The notes: generated from the letters alone by a model not told the origin. Positions 22,131 through 34,685 are shown, counted from the first letter of the stretch. The stretch is 64,000 nt of DNA from Oidiodendron maius Zn (GCA_000827325.1 KN832874.1:1272067-1336066), one strand, 5' to 3'. Numbers and translations: made by a program.

Positions 22131-23613
22131 ATTGTATTCGCGAAAATCTTTCAAGAATTTATCCCATAGAAAAGGTATATTATGAAAGGAAAGTCAAAAT
22201 CCTGGCAAAAGCCATTCCAGGCGCTGTAAGGTTTTATCTTAACCCGTTCTTATGCTCCCACTCAAACACGTAGGTAGCGCTTAGAAGTTGAGCCGTCCAA
22301 TTGACTCCGTCCAAGCGACTAGCGCGGAGTTAAAGTCTTAATAATAATAAATTGCAGAATACGGCAAATGTAAAAAGTAAGCTGACGTTTGATAGAATAA
22401 TCATGAAATCGTAGATCCGCTCCATCCAATCAAGGCCCTATCCTGGTGTGATAGAGCAGCGGATTTTAAATCTCTGTAAATTAAACGTGAAGGATATTCG
22501 GATATTTCGGCCTGCGCAGATAGTCACTACATCCGTAACGGAGCCGTAACAGAACGAGCGAAGACGCACAATATAAATGGTACGGCTATACGTGAGGCAG
22601 CCACTCGCAGATTATCTTTCGATCTCCACACTTGGATTGCTTGTTGTGGATTGCTGAGTCTTCGTCAGAATATAATCGTTGGCCCGCTTCGACCTCCAAC
22701 ATCGTATTCGCTCGACCAGTAATTTTGAGCTCGCTACGGTTAGAGTCTCCGCAGAATAATATTACTTGAGCTGTACGAACACCAGCAAAAAAACCGCCAC
22801 ACGAAGCTGGAAATAGAGTGTTACAGTGATATTATATCGTAACAGCTTCTCTTTTTCAGCTATATTAGAAGCAAGCTAGCTATTCATGTTGTGAGGCAGG
22901 CCGGTTGTGAGGTCTGAAACACAAGTTGTAAGGTATGATGCGATATTCGTGCCGTGACAGATCAAAAAGGTCGCTAATTACAAACCAGCTGAGGCTAACT
23001 TATCTCCGATCGATCGGACCTACCGGCTTGTAAGATCATGTAAGCATAGTTGCGAGGCGCAACCTTGGCTGCCTTGGTACGGCGTAGGATGACCGTTTCT
23101 ACTGACACAAAAAATTTGGTGGGGTTGTGTTGTAAAGTCCATGGAGTTTCCGGGCTTAAATCTTTCCCAAGTAGGCTATGTTACGGGCAGGAGCCATCCC
23201 GATCCCCACCAGTATCATCAGCTTTAATCAGCTTTCGAACAAGAGCACCTGAAGAAGTCCTTGTAAATATAAACTTTGGAGTCTTTCAAGTTATACCAAT
23301 GGAGAGAAAGGCTAGCAAAAGTGTTGCGCCATCCCATACTGCTAAAATCATTCGCCAAATAGATAAGATACTGTCAAAGTAGATGTAGGGCTTGGTTATC
23401 TGAAATAAATCTACTAGTCGATATCTCAATTCGGAAGCAAAGTCTATAGAGGGAAGTATAGATGTCTCTTATGATATAGAGAGTCGGCATATCTAGAGTA
23501 CTGAGAGTACTTGAAAGTGACTCTCACATGTCAAATTTTTGATATCTGACGCAAAAGTTGGAGTCAGGGCAAACGTAGTAACAAGCCTGGTTAACATACG
23601 GATCACTCCCAGC
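22131..23613. other. Long intergenic stretch
   Basis: About 1.5 kb between two minus-strand genes. It includes a short duplicated unit, CCGTAACGGAGCCGTAAC, near 22530-22550. The open frame at 23050-23382 (+) has no recognisable family. I see no other feature. Confidence 0.4.
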
Positions 23614-24654
23614 TTATGTTTGCGAAGCAAATGCCTGTTCCGTCAGCCACTTCCCTGCTTCCATGAACCACTTCTCTGCTATTGGCCGCGCCAAGTCCGC
23701 TGTCTTCCCTCTCTTCAACCACCAATGCGTGAAACTGTGCTTCGCCTCCTTTACCAGCGTCCAGCGCAACCTGCCACCTTCCCTCTCGAAAGCATACCTT
23801 TCGCTCTCTGTCAACTCCTGCAGATTCGCCAGCCCTGCCATCATCCTCCTGGCCTCATCACCCAGCATGTCATACTCAGCACTAATTGTATAAATCCACT
23901 CTGGCAAGTCCTCTTTCTTTGCGTACAAGATGCTAAGCAGCGGATCCCTCTGATCCGTACCGCTTGGTAAATACATGTTATTAAAGATCGGTGCAATTGC
24001 GGCTAACCTATCGACATCCTTAGGGTTCTTGTACGGCCGTGAGGCGAGCTTATAAGCATAATTCACGCTCCAGTCAAGTGGCGCATACCACGGGATTGCG
24101 GCTTTAATCTTCCCTTGGAGAGCCGGTAGCTGGCATGCGGAGAGAGCTAGGTTTCCTCCCGCACTAAACCCGCCGATGGCAACGCGGGAGTGATCGATGG
24201 GAAGAGTCTGATCAGATAGGATGGCAGTTACGACAGCAGCCACGTCTTGGGTGGGCACGGGGAAGGCGATCCATGGGGTCAGGGAGTAATCGATGCTGAT
24301 GACCAGGAGATTGAAATGATTGGAGAAGAAGATGCAGAACTCATCATCATGTTCAGGACTGCCGAAAGCGAACCCCCCTCCGTGGATGTTGATATACAAA
24401 GGGAGGGACTCGCCGGATTGATAGGACTTGGGGAAGAAAACTCGGTGTTTGAGGTTCGGCCTGCACGTATAGACCTTCGAGAAGGTCGGCTTACCGCTTG
24501 GGCTAGGAGCGAGACCGAGTGGAACGACAAGTTTGCGAATCGACCATCCGACTGCTAGGAGGGTCTTGATCGCACATAAAATTACGAAATACCGAAACCG
24601 TGTATAAAGAGGGAGGGGGCTCCAAAAGAGAGGGGCTGCAGATGATTGCTCCAT
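23614..24654 (-). CDS. HSL-type alpha/beta hydrolase (esterase/lipase)
   Basis: A single-exon frame of 346 residues from ATG 24654. The N-terminus MEQSSAAPLFWSPLPLY is followed by a hydrophobic segment FVILCAIKTLLAVGW that may anchor it in a membrane. The hormone-sensitive-lipase family signature is clear: NIHGGGFAFGS forms the oxyanion hole, GGFSAGGNLALSA holds the nucleophile serine, SAEYDMLGDEA the aspartate, and KHSFTHWW the histidine. These enzymes hydrolyse short-chain or aromatic carboxylic esters, and the substrate cannot be predicted. It lies between the DHA2 transporter and the second Zn2Cys6 regulator. The gene looks intact. Confidence 0.88.
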   Translation of the reverse strand: MEQSSAAPLFWSPLPLYTRFRYFVILCAIKTLLAVGWSIRKLVVPLGLAPSPSGKPTFSKVYTCRPNLKHRVFFPKSYQSGESLPLYINIHGGGFAFGSPEHDDEFCIFFSNHFNLLVISIDYSLTPWIAFPVPTQDVAAVVTAILSDQTLPIDHSRVAIGGFSAGGNLALSACQLPALQGKIKAAIPWYAPLDWSVNYAYKLASRPYKNPKDVDRLAAIAPIFNNMYLPSGTDQRDPLLSILYAKKEDLPEWIYTISAEYDMLGDEARRMMAGLANLQELTESERYAFEREGGRLRWTLVKEAKHSFTHWWLKRGKTADLARPIAEKWFMEAGKWLTEQAFASQT

Positions 24655-25141
24655 ATGACGAGGCCTTCTTATAAATGGAGAGTCTAATAACAAAAGAAAC
24701 AGTGCTGCATTCACAACAACAAAGAAGATCGTCTGATTCGTATATCAAACCGAATTCAACATTACTGTCGAGAAGTTTCTCAACAGATTTTCACGTGTCA
24801 GCACATGTCAACCCGACGCGCTTTACCTAATCAGGCAACAATCCGATACCAACTGGTAACGCGCGCTCCGCACGGCTCCGCACGCCGAGGCCCTGAAACA
24901 GTAGATGATCAAGTATAAAGGGGGAAGGAGGGCAAAATTTTAGAGAGTGAAGTCTAAGAATCAACCTTATTGGCTGAGATGTAGGAACTGCATTTTGGTG
25001 CAGTTATTAGCGAGCCTCACACGACCATGCTGCTTTTATGAATCCGACGGGTGCTGCCCCAGGTGAGCGGCACCCAACTCCCTGATCTCGGTGAGCACTC
25101 GTGAAACTCATTTCCAGATTCCCGAATTGGAGAAACAGATT
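24655..25141. other. Intergenic
   Basis: Promoter of the HSL-type hydrolase and 3' flank of the Zn2Cys6 gene. I see no distinctive sites. Confidence 0.4.
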
Positions 25142-27404
25142 CTAGATGTTTCCATAGCAGCGTAAAGAGGCAAGATAGTCGCCGTTTCCTGAATCAACCC
25201 GTTCCAAAACCCCCTTTAAAATCTTTAACATCAACCCCGCGTACCAATTAGTCTTCTGAATCTCCTCGAGGATGATGACACATGTATGGAACTTGTTAAG
25301 CGCAAATCTGCGCTCGATATCGTGGCTCGATGACACTTGGAGCAGGTAATACTGCGTTACAGGGAGGAAAACACCTAGGCTGTTTATAGAGAAAGATGCT
25401 TCCTATCAGCACGACTAGATTGTGCCGCACATCATACGATGTGATTTGGTGGGTGGAAGCTTACGTTTCTCGTTGAACGTACGGCATCAGGTCTAGGCTG
25501 ACCATTATCTCTAGAGAAGAGACAACTTGTGAGGCTGCCACGTTGATCTTTTGCTTAGCTGTCCGGATCCATCCTTCTTGTTCTGATCCTTCGATGACAG
25601 GGTGAGCAAAGAGGTATTGTCGGAACATCGTCACATACACGCCACTTGGAAGGCATTTAGTCAGCATAGCGATAAGATCTCGCAGGACCGAATGGAAACT
25701 TACGAAATAAAAATTTGGCATTGGTGAGCTGCGAGTCTGAGCCATTTGTCAGATGAATGCAAATCCACGGACATAATTTGCAACCCCTTTTGTTCCACGT
25801 TTATCAGTTTACTTTCCCAACGACTGATCTCACGGCTTGTCGGATGGTTATCCTTGGTTTTGTTATACTTTCCCAAGATTTTGCATAGGATGGCAACTAA
25901 CTCCAGGTAGAGAATATAATATTCCACCCTCCTCTCTGAATTAGGCGAGATGTACTGCTGCTGGATCGGCAGCGGTAGATCTCTCAACTCTTGAAGGATA
26001 TATTGCGGATCCGGCACAGGGATATCATTATCCGTAGGGCTAATTCTCAAGCCCCAGCCGGTCTTAAGAGATCCCCACGCATTAACAGCGAGACAACACC
26101 ACCACATCCTAGCCCATAACGGTTTTTTGTGCATAGAAATTTCATCTTGATCATTGTTCACGGCATTCATCTCAGCCATCATTACTTGACAGCGGCTTAA
26201 GGCAGTACCTCCCAGATGCCAAAAAGCGAGAATGTCTTTATTCATCTGTGATCGGCACCCTGCCATTAGAAGAATAGACTGCGCAAAAATCTCCTCGTCG
26301 TGGAGGTAATTCATGTCGTATAGTTTCTAAAGTCAAGTTAGCTTGCTTTTCAAAGTCCCCTCGAGATAAGACGCACTTTGGCACGAGTATAGTACGCATC
26401 TGCCATATCGGCTCGCTTTCGGAACCCAGCTTCAGCTATTGTTTCTTCGTCCATGAGCTAAAGCTCAAAGACAAACGTTAGTGCCATCTGGGAATTTTGA
26501 AACAAGATTATTGCGGAGAGTTATTTCCTATACAGTGATCAAGGTGAAAACTCACATCAGATGCAGCGAGGAACACGCTCCAAAGCAGCATTAAGTTCAC
26601 GCTCATGGGACCTCCGTCTACATATCTGGTCAAAAAGTCTTTGGCATCAACAACAGGTAGCGTCAAGTGAACATGGACGAAGAAGCAACGAATCAATTTT
26701 TCACAAACTTGTATAGGCGGGATTAAGAAGACTCCCTTGGCATGTAAATATGCAACGTCCTCAGGTTCCAAGGTATCCTTGGCTTCCTGAGGAATTTGGA
26801 TCGAATGGCTGCAGGCGTCTCCAGATGCATCTTTAACGGTAAAATCGATCTTGATCTGCTGATTGTTGCAACATGCTGCTGTCTATGAGAACGATTCGCC
26901 CACATCACGGAATAGGACCACTCACCGAGCTGAAGTGGATAGCTACATTGGAAACTTGGTTCGCCGCACGTTTGCTGCCCTCGACTTCTTTCAAGAAATG
27001 AGAAAAGTTCATTCCCATTCAGCTCAGTCAGCTCGATTGAGCCCCGAGTTACATTTCTTGACGGTCGCATAACACCTTGGCCTTCTCTTGGCGCTTGGCT
27101 TCCTGATGCTATACTGCATCGAGGGCCATTTTTGCATAAGTTGAAACTTCGCTGCTGTGTTACCGGAGTAGTTCTTAGGCTGACGAGGTACGGATTAGGA
27201 CTGGTTCTGTTCTGAAGACAGCAGCAGAGAGGGGCCAACATGCCGTTTGTTGGGCCTCACGAAACAATCCTCAGAGGAACGGCCATCAGTGATACATGCT
27301 GAGCAGGGAGCGCCTCGGAGAATCACATCACATTTTCTTTTACGTTGGTGGCACGGCCTACAAGCTGCAGTAGAACGGCCATACGACTTTTCTGAAGCCA
27401 TCAT
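25142..27404 (-). CDS. Zn2Cys6 transcription factor with fungal middle homology region
   Basis: A multi-exon regulator starting at ATG 27404 (MMASEKSYG). The zinc cluster reads CRPCHQRKRKCD then APCSACITDGRSSEDCF, with all six cysteines. Later exons give a standard fungal transcription-factor region: DVAYLHAKGVFLIPP, LIRCFFVHVHLTLPVVDAK, FLAASDV, then DEETIAEAGFRKRADMADA, YYTRAK, LLMAGCRSQMNKDILAFWHL, and ARMWWCCLAVNAW in place of the usual RRLWW motif. The C-terminus is in a separate short exon ending at TAG 25142. The pattern resembles the CTF1-beta/FarB group that controls cutinase and fatty-acid genes, but that is only a loose resemblance. One CGGATCCG falls in its coding sequence at 26006, presumably by chance. 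Confidence 0.8.
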
Positions 27405-28770
27405 TAAGTCAGCTGTTGGTTTAGTCCTTCGCTGAAGAGGCAGAAGCGGCAGCGGCAGCAGCGGATGCTGGTCTGTTACGACGGAAGGCGAATGGTTGCT
27501 CTCGAAGTATATCGTACCAAGTTTGAAGGAGGAATCGAGCAAGCAGTAGAAGCCGGCTAAGGGATTAGAGTAGCTGATAAGGTGGAAAGGATCGAGATAC
27601 ACTAGTAGGAGGTTGAGCTTGTCTTTCGTTCCGCCTCTTTGCGGGGTCGGTAATCATTCGGCAGTTCCTGAGGTGGTGTAGGTCACGAGACCAGACAGGA
27701 CTTTGCAGGGATGTATCCATAATCTTCAAGCCTACCTGCTAATAACTAACCCACGAGACTTTATAGATGTGGAAAAGAGATTTGAATTGAAGATAACTTA
27801 ACTTTAGAAGCTATATTTCAAAATATGGGCTCGGAAGAGAGTATTGGCTAAATCGAAGGATGTGGAACCATGTGACTTTAATGTATAGTTGCCCTTTTAG
27901 ACTTCATTCATTCTTCACCGCTGCACATTCCTCGCGAAGCCCAGAGGTGAGGCTATGGTCTAGATACTATGGCTGCTTGTCTCAACAGGTCCTGCATCTC
28001 GCGCGGATTACTGAGCTAGGCCGGCTTGCAGCATCTCGGGCCGTGGCCCGACGAAACCCTTCTCGCATAATTTTATTCACAGGTCCACGGGCCGAGAATA
28101 TTCATGCATTAGCGTTTTCGCCTCAAAAAGAACTACGTTATGGTGCCGCGGCCCCGAAAACCCTATTCTTCTCGTGGAGCGGAATTCATTTGCAACGCAT
28201 ACGAGGTTGTACTTAGGAGGAACAGTGTGTTTACAACTTTACCTTGCTGTCATTGGCGGACAACCCATAGAGCTATACACGCCCCGCCCGCGGCACGTCA
28301 TCAGCAGACCTTATACTGTAGTAGCACCACAAGGATCAAGCTTGCCGCAGGATGACTTCAATTCATCTTGCATCTCCCCTATGAAGTACGAAGTATGGGC
28401 AGCGTATAACAGTCAGCGTATAAAAGTCAATAGACTTCGTTAGTGTCGACTACCCCTAGAACGCATGCAGCACATATGGTCACGCGCACGCGTACGAAGA
28501 AGAGAAGTTTATACACAGCTGAATAAATATGGGCGCTCCTTGGAACTCTACCGTAGCACATTAGTCTGTGGACTTTCTACCGAGCACGCTTATATATAAG
28601 GGCCCGAGTGTGTAGAATTGGTCTGCTTCCACTCACCTACATCTCATTACTCCCTCACATTTCTCCTATCGGCCTTGATTCTTCTTGTATTCCACAGTGC
28701 CGTTACCTTTCTGCTCCAAAACCCCTATAAGTCGCCACATTTTTGCCCTCAGGCCAGTTTATATTCCACT
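27405..28770. other. Intergenic, divergent promoters
   Basis: Between the leftward Zn2Cys6 gene and the rightward CoA-transferase gene. A TATA-like CTTATATATAAGG lies near 28590, about 180 bp before the CoA-transferase ATG. A 16-bp palindrome, TCGGGCC-GT-GGCCCGA, lies at 28036-28051. No gene is recognised. Confidence 0.45.
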
Positions 28771-30602
28771 ATGCCGGATTATAATGTTCAACAATCGGCG
28801 AAGAACATTTTGGTGAACAAGCTCGTGGGCGACGAGCGCCTTGGCTTCACACCAGACGTCAAGGCCGCGTGTGAGAAAGTGAAGTTCTCTGGCCATGATA
28901 AGCCCTTCTTTCCTACGCCAGTCAAGATGACAGAAACTATCTCAGTCATGTCCGCGCTCGTTGGCGCAGCCGCATCTGTTGTGGCGGCTGAAAGATATGG
29001 CATTGAGCAGGATGTCGAAGTTAACACGTGAGTGACTGGCCCTTTTCCTGTACTTCAGCCGTCGTCGGCATTGAAGAGTATCCTCGGCCTGACACACTCC
29101 ATGTCTAGTAACAAAGCTAGCACCTTTCTCCTGAGTTTTTTGATTCCTACCATTAGAGGCTCTTCCATTTTTCAGTCGCCGGCCTTCAAAGCTGTAGCCG
29201 CAAAGAGTGATCTCACGGACTATTTCAAGCCAATTCACCAGCAGGCCATGCTGATATACCAATGTAAGGATAACAAGTGGTTTCACCTCCATTCTTCCTT
29301 TGATGCTCGTCCTATGATGGAGATGCTTGGCATCCCAGAGCAAGATGTAACCCCCAGCGTGGCCACCAAGATATATGCCGAAAAGGTGGCCCAGTGGAAT
29401 GTAGACGATTTAGATCACGCAGTCAATGATGAGTATCACGGCGCAGGTGTCCAGTGCTACGATGGTCCGGATGAGTACTATAAAACGGAACAGGTATGTT
29501 GTAGCAGTATTGACACGTTGATGCGGGAGCCAGGACTGATTGTTGGGTATTTAGGGTAAAGCGATGAAGGATCGGCCAATTGCCGATATCACAACGCTCC
29601 TCGCGCCGAGAGTTCCGTGGCCAAAGGCACCTGCAGGATCGGAGTGCCGGCCCCTAGCAGGAATCCGTGTCATGGAATTTGCCCGCGCGGTCGCGGGCCC
29701 AACCATCTCGAAGATGCTTGCATTGCTCGGAGCCGATGTTATTCGGGTTTCATTCGACCAGATTCCCGATACCTCCATGGGCCTGCTAGACACTAACATG
29801 GGCAAACGAGACGTCTGCATCAACCTCAACATGGAGGAAGGCAAGGCCAAATTTCGACATCTCCTGAAGGATGCCGATGTCTTGGTGGATGGCTTCCGAC
29901 CTGGAGTCCTGGAAAGGAAAGGGTTTCATTCAACGGTGCTGCGAGAGGTGAATCCTTCTTTGATCTATGTGCGGGAGAACTGCTACGGTTGGGCGGGCCC
30001 ATGGGCTCATCGTTCCGGTTGGCAGCATATTGCCGACTCGGTGACTGGTCTTTGCGCCTTGCAAGGAGCCTTCTTTGGCTTGAAGGAGCCCGTTTGCCCT
30101 CTTCTACGTAAGTGCAACCCATCTCATCATGACGTTTAGCGCAAGCTGACCCTAAACCACAGCCAACTCTGACTACCAGACCGGAGTTTTTACGGCAGGT
30201 GCCATCATCCAAGCCCTGATTCGGCGCACTAGAGAGGACGTGACATTCGATATCAAATCTAGCTTGTCAGCATATAACATCTGGCTTATGAACTTGGGCC
30301 TGTATGACGAGCAGCAAAGTGCCGCCATCCGCGCGCTGAACGACGGGATCACGATTCGCCACTACCACTCAATATTCGAGATCTTCGTGATGTTCTCGAA
30401 GCCAATTGAGAAGAATCTACCTGGCGTCCTCCGCAACCCTAAGCACTTCATCACCATGTCCGGAAAGCTTTGGAACGAGGATGAGGACATCGTAATTGTC
30501 GGCCCGGCCTTCGGCTTGTCGAAGTCCACTCTAGGCTACTTATGTCCTTCTGGTCCTCCAGGTTGGTCGAATGATAATTCGGAGTGGAACCCTCGTGATT
30601 AA
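28771..30602 (+). CDS. Class III CoA-transferase (CaiB/BaiF family)
   Basis: Four exons, 28771-29027, 29109-29493, 29555-30107 and 30163-30602, join in frame to give 544 residues. The start is MPDYNVQQSAKN. The second half carries the family core: LAGIRVMEFARAVAGPTISK, LLGADVIRVS, MGKRDVCINLNMEEGKA, KDADVLVDGFRPGVLERKGF, VNPSLIYVRENCYGWAGPW and GWQHIADSVTGL. The first half is a related but diverged domain, as in other long fungal members. Family members move CoA between acyl-CoA and free acids, or racemise 2-methylacyl-CoA. No organelle signal is obvious, and the C-terminus does not end in SKL. Its substrate is unknown. Activation of 3-hydroxybutyrate would fit the locus to its left, but no shared promoter signal supports that. 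Confidence 0.85.
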
Positions 30603-31199
30603 TGGAACTTTTGACTTCAAGAAATGAGTGCTATCTGAAGGATATATATTAGCCCAAGGACATTGGATTTATAACACATAGATATGATTTGCATCCTGAC
30701 GCCAAAAGGGTTCAATCTAACCCTCGATGTAGTTTACAATATGGGGTTGTTCGTATATTCGTGTATGGTCGCCGTCGTCGTCTTCTACCTAGATATATTT
30801 ATCGGTAAATACCTGAGTACCCCCATACCCCCCTACAAATTATTTCGGATAGATATACCCTCACTAGACTAGGATGCAGTGAAACTAAGCTAGATTTATA
30901 TGGCGCTATATCTGCTTTTAGACTGTAATTTTCTTAACTCCTTGCTAAGCTAGCTCTTGAATTTTCAAATTTCTCTAAGTTTTCTTTTACTACCAGCGTA
31001 CTACTAGCCTCTAAGCGTTAGTCCTCAATTAATTCTACCTTTTATCCTTTTATCAACATGTCTCGGTCATCCCCTTTGGCTGCTTCCACGCTATTAGGCT
31101 ATACAACCACTAGTCCTCTACCAACAAGCCAAACCCCCCCGAAACAGCGAACTAGTCAGCGCACCGTATCTCCCAGAAGCTGTTTACACTACATACAAA

Positions 31200-31406
31200 G
31201 TTGGCGATTCTTTTGATACAATGGAAGAAGCTCGGACACATGTCTATATAGCGATACTTGATCGCTATAAGTCATGGAAGGTGGATAGGTTAGAGCAAAA
31301 GAGGACTATACTAAAGTGCTGGGGAAAGGAGAAATGCTCTTTCCTGGTTCGAATCAACCTAACAATGTCGACAAAACGTGCAACTATTACGATCAACGAG
31401 CTATAG
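31200..31406 (+). pseudogene. Possible MULE-type transposase N-terminal remnant
   Basis: The frame reads GDSFDTMEEARTHVYIAILD, then SWKVDRLEQKRTILKCW and KCSFLVRINL. The order (a 'FxxxEEAxxxxxxY' helix, a basic strand, then CxxFxxRI) resembles the FAR1/WRKY-like zinc-binding N-terminus of fungal Mutator-like transposases. Only about 65 codons remain and nothing of the catalytic domain is seen. It ends 10 bp before the 31416-31439 palindrome. The assignment rests on faint similarity. Confidence 0.35.
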
Positions 31407-31415
31407 GAATGCGTA

Positions 31416-31439
31416 TAATCGTCGGCGAGCCGACGATTA
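31416..31439. repeat. 24-bp palindrome sharing its arms with the element at 63.5 kb
   Basis: Arms TAATCGTCGGC and GCCGACGATTA are exact reverse complements separated by GA. The same arm sequence bounds the 72-bp element at 63468-63539, so this may be a solo end or an internally deleted copy of the same mobile element. Confidence 0.7.
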
Positions 31440-31868
31440 ATGGGGACTAATTGGATCCCGACCACTTAGTAACTATATTGCGGCAGCTTGGTGGCTATAT
31501 CCCGACTACCTTTCCGCTTAGGCGGCATCACGTGTAGCTACACTACCCTACGTATCTGGATGTGGCTGGTCTCATAGAATTCTAGTTGAATCAATCAGGT
31601 CATTTTGACCGCATTCTGGTAAAATACTGATAAAATCCTTGGTCAGAAGGAAGCACCAAATATATCCTTAACGGGGTGGGGGGGATGCACGCCCTTTTAC
31701 AATCGAACAAGCTCTCACTCATTCCCCAGTTCAGTCCATATACACAAACGCAATAGAGATCAATAACTTTTCATACATAGGCAGTTTTTGCGTATATTAT
31801 AATATATTTTTATGTTCGCTATTACTAACCAAGAGTGAGAGCATATAGAATGCATTAAGAACAGATGA

Positions 31869-34685
31869 TCATGGCAAGACCTGGCTCAACGGCAGAGTCC
31901 GTGACGAACTTCCGACATAGACTGTCTTGGGATAGCTTGTCACAACCCAGTTCTGCGACTTCGGGTCCCAGTTGCTCAGATCGCGTCTGGTCAGTTCGAA
32001 GGTCACGGTGGCTGTGCGACCAGGGAGGATCTCGATGTCGTCAAATCCACGCAGGAGGCGGACGGGGTCGGTTGGGGCGCCCAGATTGACATACTAAGAT
32101 ATGATGTTAGTATTTCTTTCATGAAGGATAGCGAAGAAGTATGAGTACGTACCAGTTGCGGGATTTCAGTGCCAGCAACTGAACCGGTGTTCCTAATCTC
32201 TGCGGTGACAGTGTAGAGAATGTCGTAGAGACCAGGGTTTCCGCCGGGCGCACCACCAGCTGGGGCGACCGGCTGTGGGGAGCTATCCTGAGATCCTGGA
32301 GGGACGTCTTCAGGCTGGCCTTCGGGAACAGGGCCTTCAAGGTATGGGTAGACGTAAAGAGGAATAGGATCGATGTTCTTGGGGAATTCATTTGCGGCGG
32401 GGTTGGTGTTGAGGGTGCCGAATGTGGGGGCGGAGGGTGTCTTTCCTTTGTTTGGAGTGTACTTGGGCGCCTTTTGCTTCACAACCCTAAGATCAGAGTA
32501 AGCAAAGGTAGTGTAGCTGAGACCGAAGCCGAATTCGTAGCTAGGTTCGATACCAGCAGCGTCGAAGTGGCGATAATCAATAAAGACTCCCTCGCTCAGC
32601 TGAATTTGCAATGGATCCGCAGCCGACTCGTATATAACGTCGGTGCCCCAGTCAGCTCGGTTCTTCCCCCAGGTGAAGACTGATTTGGCTTGCGGGTTAA
32701 CCTTGCCGTAGAGGACATCGGTGATAGAGTTTCCTGATTCTTGGCCTGGCAGACCAGCCCAAAGGATAGCTGTGACATTAGGGTTGTTCTTGTAGTCCTC
32801 CACAATGATAGGGCCGACAGTGTGCATAACAACAATGGTATTTGGGTTATGCTGAGCGACCCATGCAACCAAGGCATCGCCATTGCCCCACGCTGTGAGG
32901 TTATTACGGTCACCCTGGTTACCGTCAACAGTGATATAGCCTTCGCCACTGTCTGCATTCACGAAAACAATTGCGGCTTCAGCGCCCGTAGCTGCCTTGG
33001 CAATAGCGGTGAAGTCATAGTTGTTGCTGGCATTCTTCAGGCTTGTATGGTCCGCGGCGGCCTGCTGGGACAATGCGGTAATGGGGCTGATCAAGTATGG
33101 GAAGTTCGCAGTTCCGCTACCCCAACCCATTGCAAGTGTCCAGATAGGATAACCATTTGGAACTGAGCTGCAGCCACGGTCACTGCATGCATTGGGACCA
33201 GCTGGGTTGTCGTGAGCGTCATTTCCTATCACGGCAATACTCTTCAGCTTTTTGAGAGGAAGTGCCTTCTTGGTGTTCTTCAGAAGTACTGTTGACGCGC
33301 CGCCGATTTGACGAATAAGCTGCTTATGATTTGCCTGAACGTTGACATGCTTATTAATAGTTGTGATTCTGTTATTTGGGTCTTGAGCATAGAGAGGTCC
33401 GGTAGTAGCTAGGCTCCAGGAATCAAAGTTGACTGGGACGGAAGTCACATCACGGCCGACCTTGTAGTATGCGGTCATAATTCTAGTAACCATGTCGTCA
33501 AGTCTCCACTGGGGAATGGTCCCGTTGATGACTGCTGCGGTAAGGTTGCTACCCCAAAAGGTATCACCTGAAGCGAGACCTTGGTCTCCTGCCATAGTCA
33601 TGTCAAGGCCAGCGAGGGCACTTGCAACACCGGAATGCTGTGCCCACCAATCACTCATAACTATAGCGCGTGAGAATTGGCGTGGGACGGCTTGGGAGAC
33701 AACTTACCGAAGCCTTGGAAGTTTAGCTCTTCTTTCAGAATGTAGTTTAGAGTATAGCTATTTTGACATCCGTAACTATTGTTGATCTGGTTGTATGAGC
33801 ACATGATCGATCCTGCACCAGCGCGAACAGCATCTGCGAATGGCCTGCACAGGATGTTAGCATTGATAGAAATTGGTGTCACTCATCTCACGTACCAGAG
33901 ATAAAGCTCATGCAGGGTAATATCGTCGAGGTTAACGGAATACCCTTGCTGGTTGCTAACGCCATCCGCATCATTGGAAGCACCCGGGTTACGGTAATGC
34001 TCCTGCTCGTTCATGATGTAGTGCTTGGCACAGGCAATGACACCTGAGTCCTGAATTCCCTGAATTGTCTGAGCCATGCCCACTCCTGTCAGTACTGGGT
34101 CGGGGCTGAAGCCTTCCCAATTTCGACCGCCCTCTGGAGTACGGCCGAGCGGGCCAGCGACAGGTCCCAGTTGGGTGTCGACACCTTTACCTCGATGCTC
34201 AGCTCCCATTGCGGCACCACGGGCATACATGAGGCTTCGGCTCCAGGTTGCGGCCACATTCATTCCAGCTGGGAAGCCCGAGTTCCCATCAGCTGTGAAT
34301 AGTTAGACATGCTTCTCTTCAATAATTTGTGCTAATCAATCTTACTGTCGCGCACACCAAGCGGCGAATCCTGATTGCAGAACCCGGGGAAGCCAAGTCG
34401 TGGAATAGACCCGGTGTTTCCCACGCAGCGTCCTCCCTCCCACCCCACACCAGTCGTGAGATTGACCTTCTCCAGAAGAGTCAATCTGCTAACAAATTCA
34501 ACAGCTTTGTCGTAGGCATCAGCCCACGTGCGGCCGTTAGTTGGAACAGGAGAGGGATCCTGCCAATTGAAGTTTGAGTCGATCCATGGCGCAGGATATT
34601 TGGGCGGGGATGTCTGGCCAGAGACCTGTCCAGAAACGCAATTGGCCAGCAGAGCTGCAACGGCAATGAGTGAGTTCGACAACAT
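31869..34685 (-). CDS. Secreted GH3 beta-glucosidase
   Basis: Five exons starting at ATG 34685 (exon 34685-34346, next from 34292) and ending at TGA 31869-31871, about 860 residues. [19 protein letters not shown] is a signal peptide. GH3 domain 1 shows [72 protein letters not shown] and [15 protein letters not shown]. The nucleophile is the aspartate of [11 protein letters not shown]. The C-terminal domain holds [27 protein letters not shown] and [13 protein letters not shown], followed by an FnIII-like end with [13 protein letters not shown] and [17 protein letters not shown]. It hydrolyses cellobiose and other beta-glucosides outside the cell. Length and architecture match the large Aspergillus BGL1-type enzymes. 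A TATATA lies about 90 bp before the ATG. The gene is intact. Confidence 0.92.

Larger units (their letters stand above)
30603..31868. other. Intergenic with transposon relics
   Basis: About 1.27 kb between convergent genes. It holds a possible transposase fragment near 31200-31406 and a palindrome at 31416-31439, both entered separately. The rest is AT-rich and I see no gene. Confidence 0.45.

Noticed and set aside
23050-23382. 110-codon open frame as a gene
   Set aside because: No motif, no supporting context and no splice partners; it lies in a long intergenic stretch.
24247-24558. 103-codon open frame on the plus strand
   Set aside because: It is antisense to the HSL-type hydrolase, whose catalytic motifs fix the real strand.
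26006-26013. CGGATCCG copy
   Set aside because: It lies inside the coding sequence of the second Zn2Cys6 gene, alone, and one chance copy is expected in a window of this size.
28036-28051. TCGGGCC-GT-GGCCCGA palindrome as an operator
   Set aside because: It occurs once only, about 735 bp from the nearest downstream ATG, with nothing to link it to a regulator.
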